Below, in pieces: positions 13,311 to 14,899 of a DNA stretch of 14,899 bases. Numbering within the stretch: the stretch's first letter is position 1; each line of letters opens with the position of its first letter. The stretch comes from Bacteroidota bacterium (GTDB lineage Bacteria; Bacteroidota; Bacteroidia; Bacteroidales; FEN-979), in the NCBI GenBank assembly GCA_026391755.1, contig JAPLDN010000280.1:1-14899 (forward strand). Direction: 5' to 3'. A model generated the notes under the pieces. The model was not told the DNA's origin and did no database searches. It saw only the letters and a program-made list of their open reading frames with translations. The position numbers and the translations under genes are program-made.

Positions 13311-14899
13311 TTAATCATTTCTCGGATGCCGGTGGTCGGGCCTGTGTTCCGATCTGTGCTCCGGCCTTGGGCCGCTGCGATGACCTTCTTTCTGCTCGGG
13401 CATGCCTTCGGGCTTGGGCAGAAGGACCTTCCTTGACAGTTTTAGTTTCCCTGTCTTAGGGTCGACCTCGATAAGCTTAACTTCAACTTCATCTCCGACT
13501 TTAAGAGCATCCTCAACCTTTTCAAGGCGTCTCCATTCAATTTCGGAAATATGAAGCAGCCCGTCCTGGTTTGGAAGGATCTCGATAAAGGCTCCAAAAG
13601 GCTGGATATTTTTCACTTTGCCTTTGTATATTTCTCCAACCTCAGGTACGGCAACGATCCTCTTGATCTTGTTAAGGACGGCATCCCTTGCGTCAACATT
13701 ATCGGCCACGATATCGATAACGCCGAATTCACCAACTTCTTCGATAACAATGGTGGTTCCTGTTTCACGCTGCATTTCCTGTATTACCTTTCCTCCGGGG
13801 CCGATAATAGCGCCGATAAATTCACGGGGTATCTTAATCTGGGTGATACGGTGCACGAATGGTTTGTAATCGGCACGGGGTTCGGTGAGGGTCTTTGCCA
13901 TTTCGCCGAGGATATGCATTCTTCCGCGTTTTGCCTGTTCCAGGGCTTCTTTTAATATATCATAGGACAGGCCGTCACATTTAATATCCATCTGGCAGGC
14001 TGTAATCCCGTCGGCAGTTCCGCAAACCTTGAAGTCCATGTCACCGAGGTGATCTTCATCGCCAAGGATATCAGAAAGAACAGCATATTTTCCAGTCTTC
14101 ATATCGGTGATGAGACCCATTGCAATGCCGGATACAGGTTTTTTGATCTTCACACCCGCATCCATCAGGGCAAGCGTTCCTGCACAGACGGTTGCCATTG
14201 AGGAAGAACCGTTAGATTCGAGGATATCCGAAACAATGCGGATTGTATAGTGACTGTCTTCGTCGGTAGGAAGTACGGGTTTCAATGCGCGGAGTGCGAG
14301 GTTGCCGTGGCCGATCTCCCTTCTGCTTGTACTGCGGATGGGTTTCACTTCCTTGGTTGCAAAGGGCGGGAAGTTATAATGCAGCATGAAGTTTGTTTTG
14401 CCTTCGATGACTGCACCGTCGACAACCTGTTCGTCGAGTTTGGTTCCCAGTGTGACTGTAGTCAGTGACTGGGTCTCACCCCTGGTAAAGACAGCCGAAC
14501 CATGGGCTGCAGGAAGATAATCGACCGAGCTCCAGATGGGGCGGATCTGATCGAGTTTACGCCCGTCAACGCGAATACGTGCGTCAAGTGTTGCATTCCT
14601 GATAGCTTCCTTTTCAAGATGATGGTAGTAGCGGCCTGTCATAGGTGCATACTTTACCTTTTCTTCTTCGGTAAGTGTAGCTACAAATTCTTCTTTTATA
14701 GTATCAAGGATAGTTTTGCGTTCGTGTTTGTCGGCAACACCTTTAGCTGCCATGGCGTAAATCTTATCGTAGCAGGCGGCCTGTATTTTTTGCATGTATT
14801 CTGCATCATTGACCTCATGACAATATACCCGCTTGACTTTTGACGACTCGACCTGGGAGGCAAGGTCAGACTGGGCCTGGCATTGCACCTTGATTGCGT
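13311..14899 (-). CDS. pnp: Polyribonucleotide nucleotidyltransferase (PNPase), 5' end outside window
   Basis: PNPase degrades RNA 3' to 5' with phosphate and takes part in mRNA turnover. The frame stays open to the right edge (A-I-K before V-Q-C-Q-A-Q), so the GTG at 14888 is not the start and the first RNase PH domain lies outside the window. Seen here are the alpha-helical linker, the second RNase PH domain (F-T-R-G-E-T-Q-S-L with the R-R-E-I-G-H-G and S-D-I-L-E-S-N-G-S-S-S-M motifs), the KH domain (I-G-P-G-G-K) and the S1 domain (G-x-V-K-N-I-Q-P-F-G-A-F-I-E, ending L-H-I-S-E-I). The tail after the S1 domain (last about 35 residues) is rich in H, R and P (repeated R-P-E-H/R-S-E-H) and looks disordered; it may contact RNA or partner proteins. 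rpoD follows downstream. Confidence 0.97.
   Translation of the reverse strand, partial: AIKVQCQAQSDLASQVESSKVKRVYCHEVNDAEYMQKIQAACYDKIYAMAAKGVADKHERKTILDTIKEEFVATLTEEEKVKYAPMTGRYYHHLEKEAIRNATLDARIRVDGRKLDQIRPIWSSVDYLPAAHGSAVFTRGETQSLTTVTLGTKLDEQVVDGAVIEGKTNFMLHYNFPPFATKEVKPIRSTSRREIGHGNLALRALKPVLPTDEDSHYTIRIVSDILESNGSSSMATVCAGTLALMDAGVKIKKPVSGIAMGLITDMKTGKYAVLSDILGDEDHLGDMDFKVCGTADGITACQMDIKCDGLSYDILKEALEQAKRGRMHILGEMAKTLTEPRADYKPFVHRITQIKIPREFIGAIIGPGGKVIQEMQRETGTTIVIEEVGEFGVIDIVADNVDARDAVLNKIKRIVAVPEVGEIYKGKVKNIQPFGAFIEILPNQDGLLHISEIEWRRLEKVEDALKVGDEVEVKLIEVDPKTGKLKLSRKVLLPKPEGMPEQKEGHRSGPRPEHRSEHRPDHRHPRND

Noticed and set aside
13306..13313. TAACTTTG on the - strand, matching the Bacteroidota -7 consensus TAnnTTTG, upstream of rpoD.
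   Set aside because: It overlaps the pnp stop codon and no TTTG-type -33 element is present at the right distance; an 8-bp half-motif alone is too weak for a promoter call.
170..14843. Many opposite-strand or shifted open frames of 60-200 codons (for example 170-637 -, 4677-5285 +, 10149-10697 +).
   Set aside because: They lie inside well-supported genes, show no recognisable domains and have compositions expected of antisense shadows.
14886..14888. GTG as the start of a 525-residue PNPase.
   Set aside because: The frame continues to the window edge and the first RNase PH domain is missing, so this is an internal codon of a truncated-by-window gene.

Overview
The window looks like a chromosomal segment of a member of the Bacteroidota, probably a Bacteroidales-like environmental lineage. 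The main evidence is a short (287 aa) RpoD-type primary sigma factor without region 1.1, directly downstream of pnp. Secreted DUF4097- and DUF2807-type beta-helix proteins, few Shine-Dalgarno sequences and Bacteroidota-style LigA and UspA proteins agree with this. No tRNA, rRNA, CRISPR array, transposase or integrase was seen, so the segment reads as core genome with some lineage-specific parts.

Layout. Bases 1-2047 are read on the + strand: the 3' end of a gene (possibly an anti-sigma-like protein), a secreted DUF4097-like repeat protein, and a DUF2807 (GIN domain) lipoprotein candidate. This run ends in an 8-bp tandem repeat and a clear Rho-independent terminator. From 2134 to the right edge all eleven genes are on the - strand. 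In transcription order they are pnp (5' end outside the window), rpoD, rpe, an HD-domain hydrolase, a two-domain UspA protein, a GT-C/GT22-like membrane glycosyltransferase, a DegT/perosamine-synthase-like aminotransferase, a DPM1-like GT2 glycosyltransferase, ligA, a signal-bearing aspartyl protease, and an exported protein with four AMPK-type glycogen-binding domains. The two blocks converge at 2048-2136.

How the genes relate. pnp, rpoD and rpe are housekeeping genes. The glycosyltransferase/DegT/GT2 trio resembles a pathway that makes a sugar nucleotide, loads a sugar on polyprenyl phosphate and transfers it outside the membrane (Arn- or Dol-P-Man-like logic). From DegT onward the genes overlap by about 4 nt (ATGA, ATGA, possibly GTGA, TTGA). 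This ties ligA, the protease and the glycogen-binding protein to the sugar genes in one probable transcript.

The most unusual parts are the protein built almost entirely from four intact glycogen-binding repeats, and short 7-8 bp tandem repeats at three gene junctions. One of these tracts (six copies of a 7-bp unit) lies in the 5' part of the aspartyl protease reading frame. Changes in copy number there could switch the frame. Another junction carries a 19-bp near-perfect inverted repeat just after rpoD.
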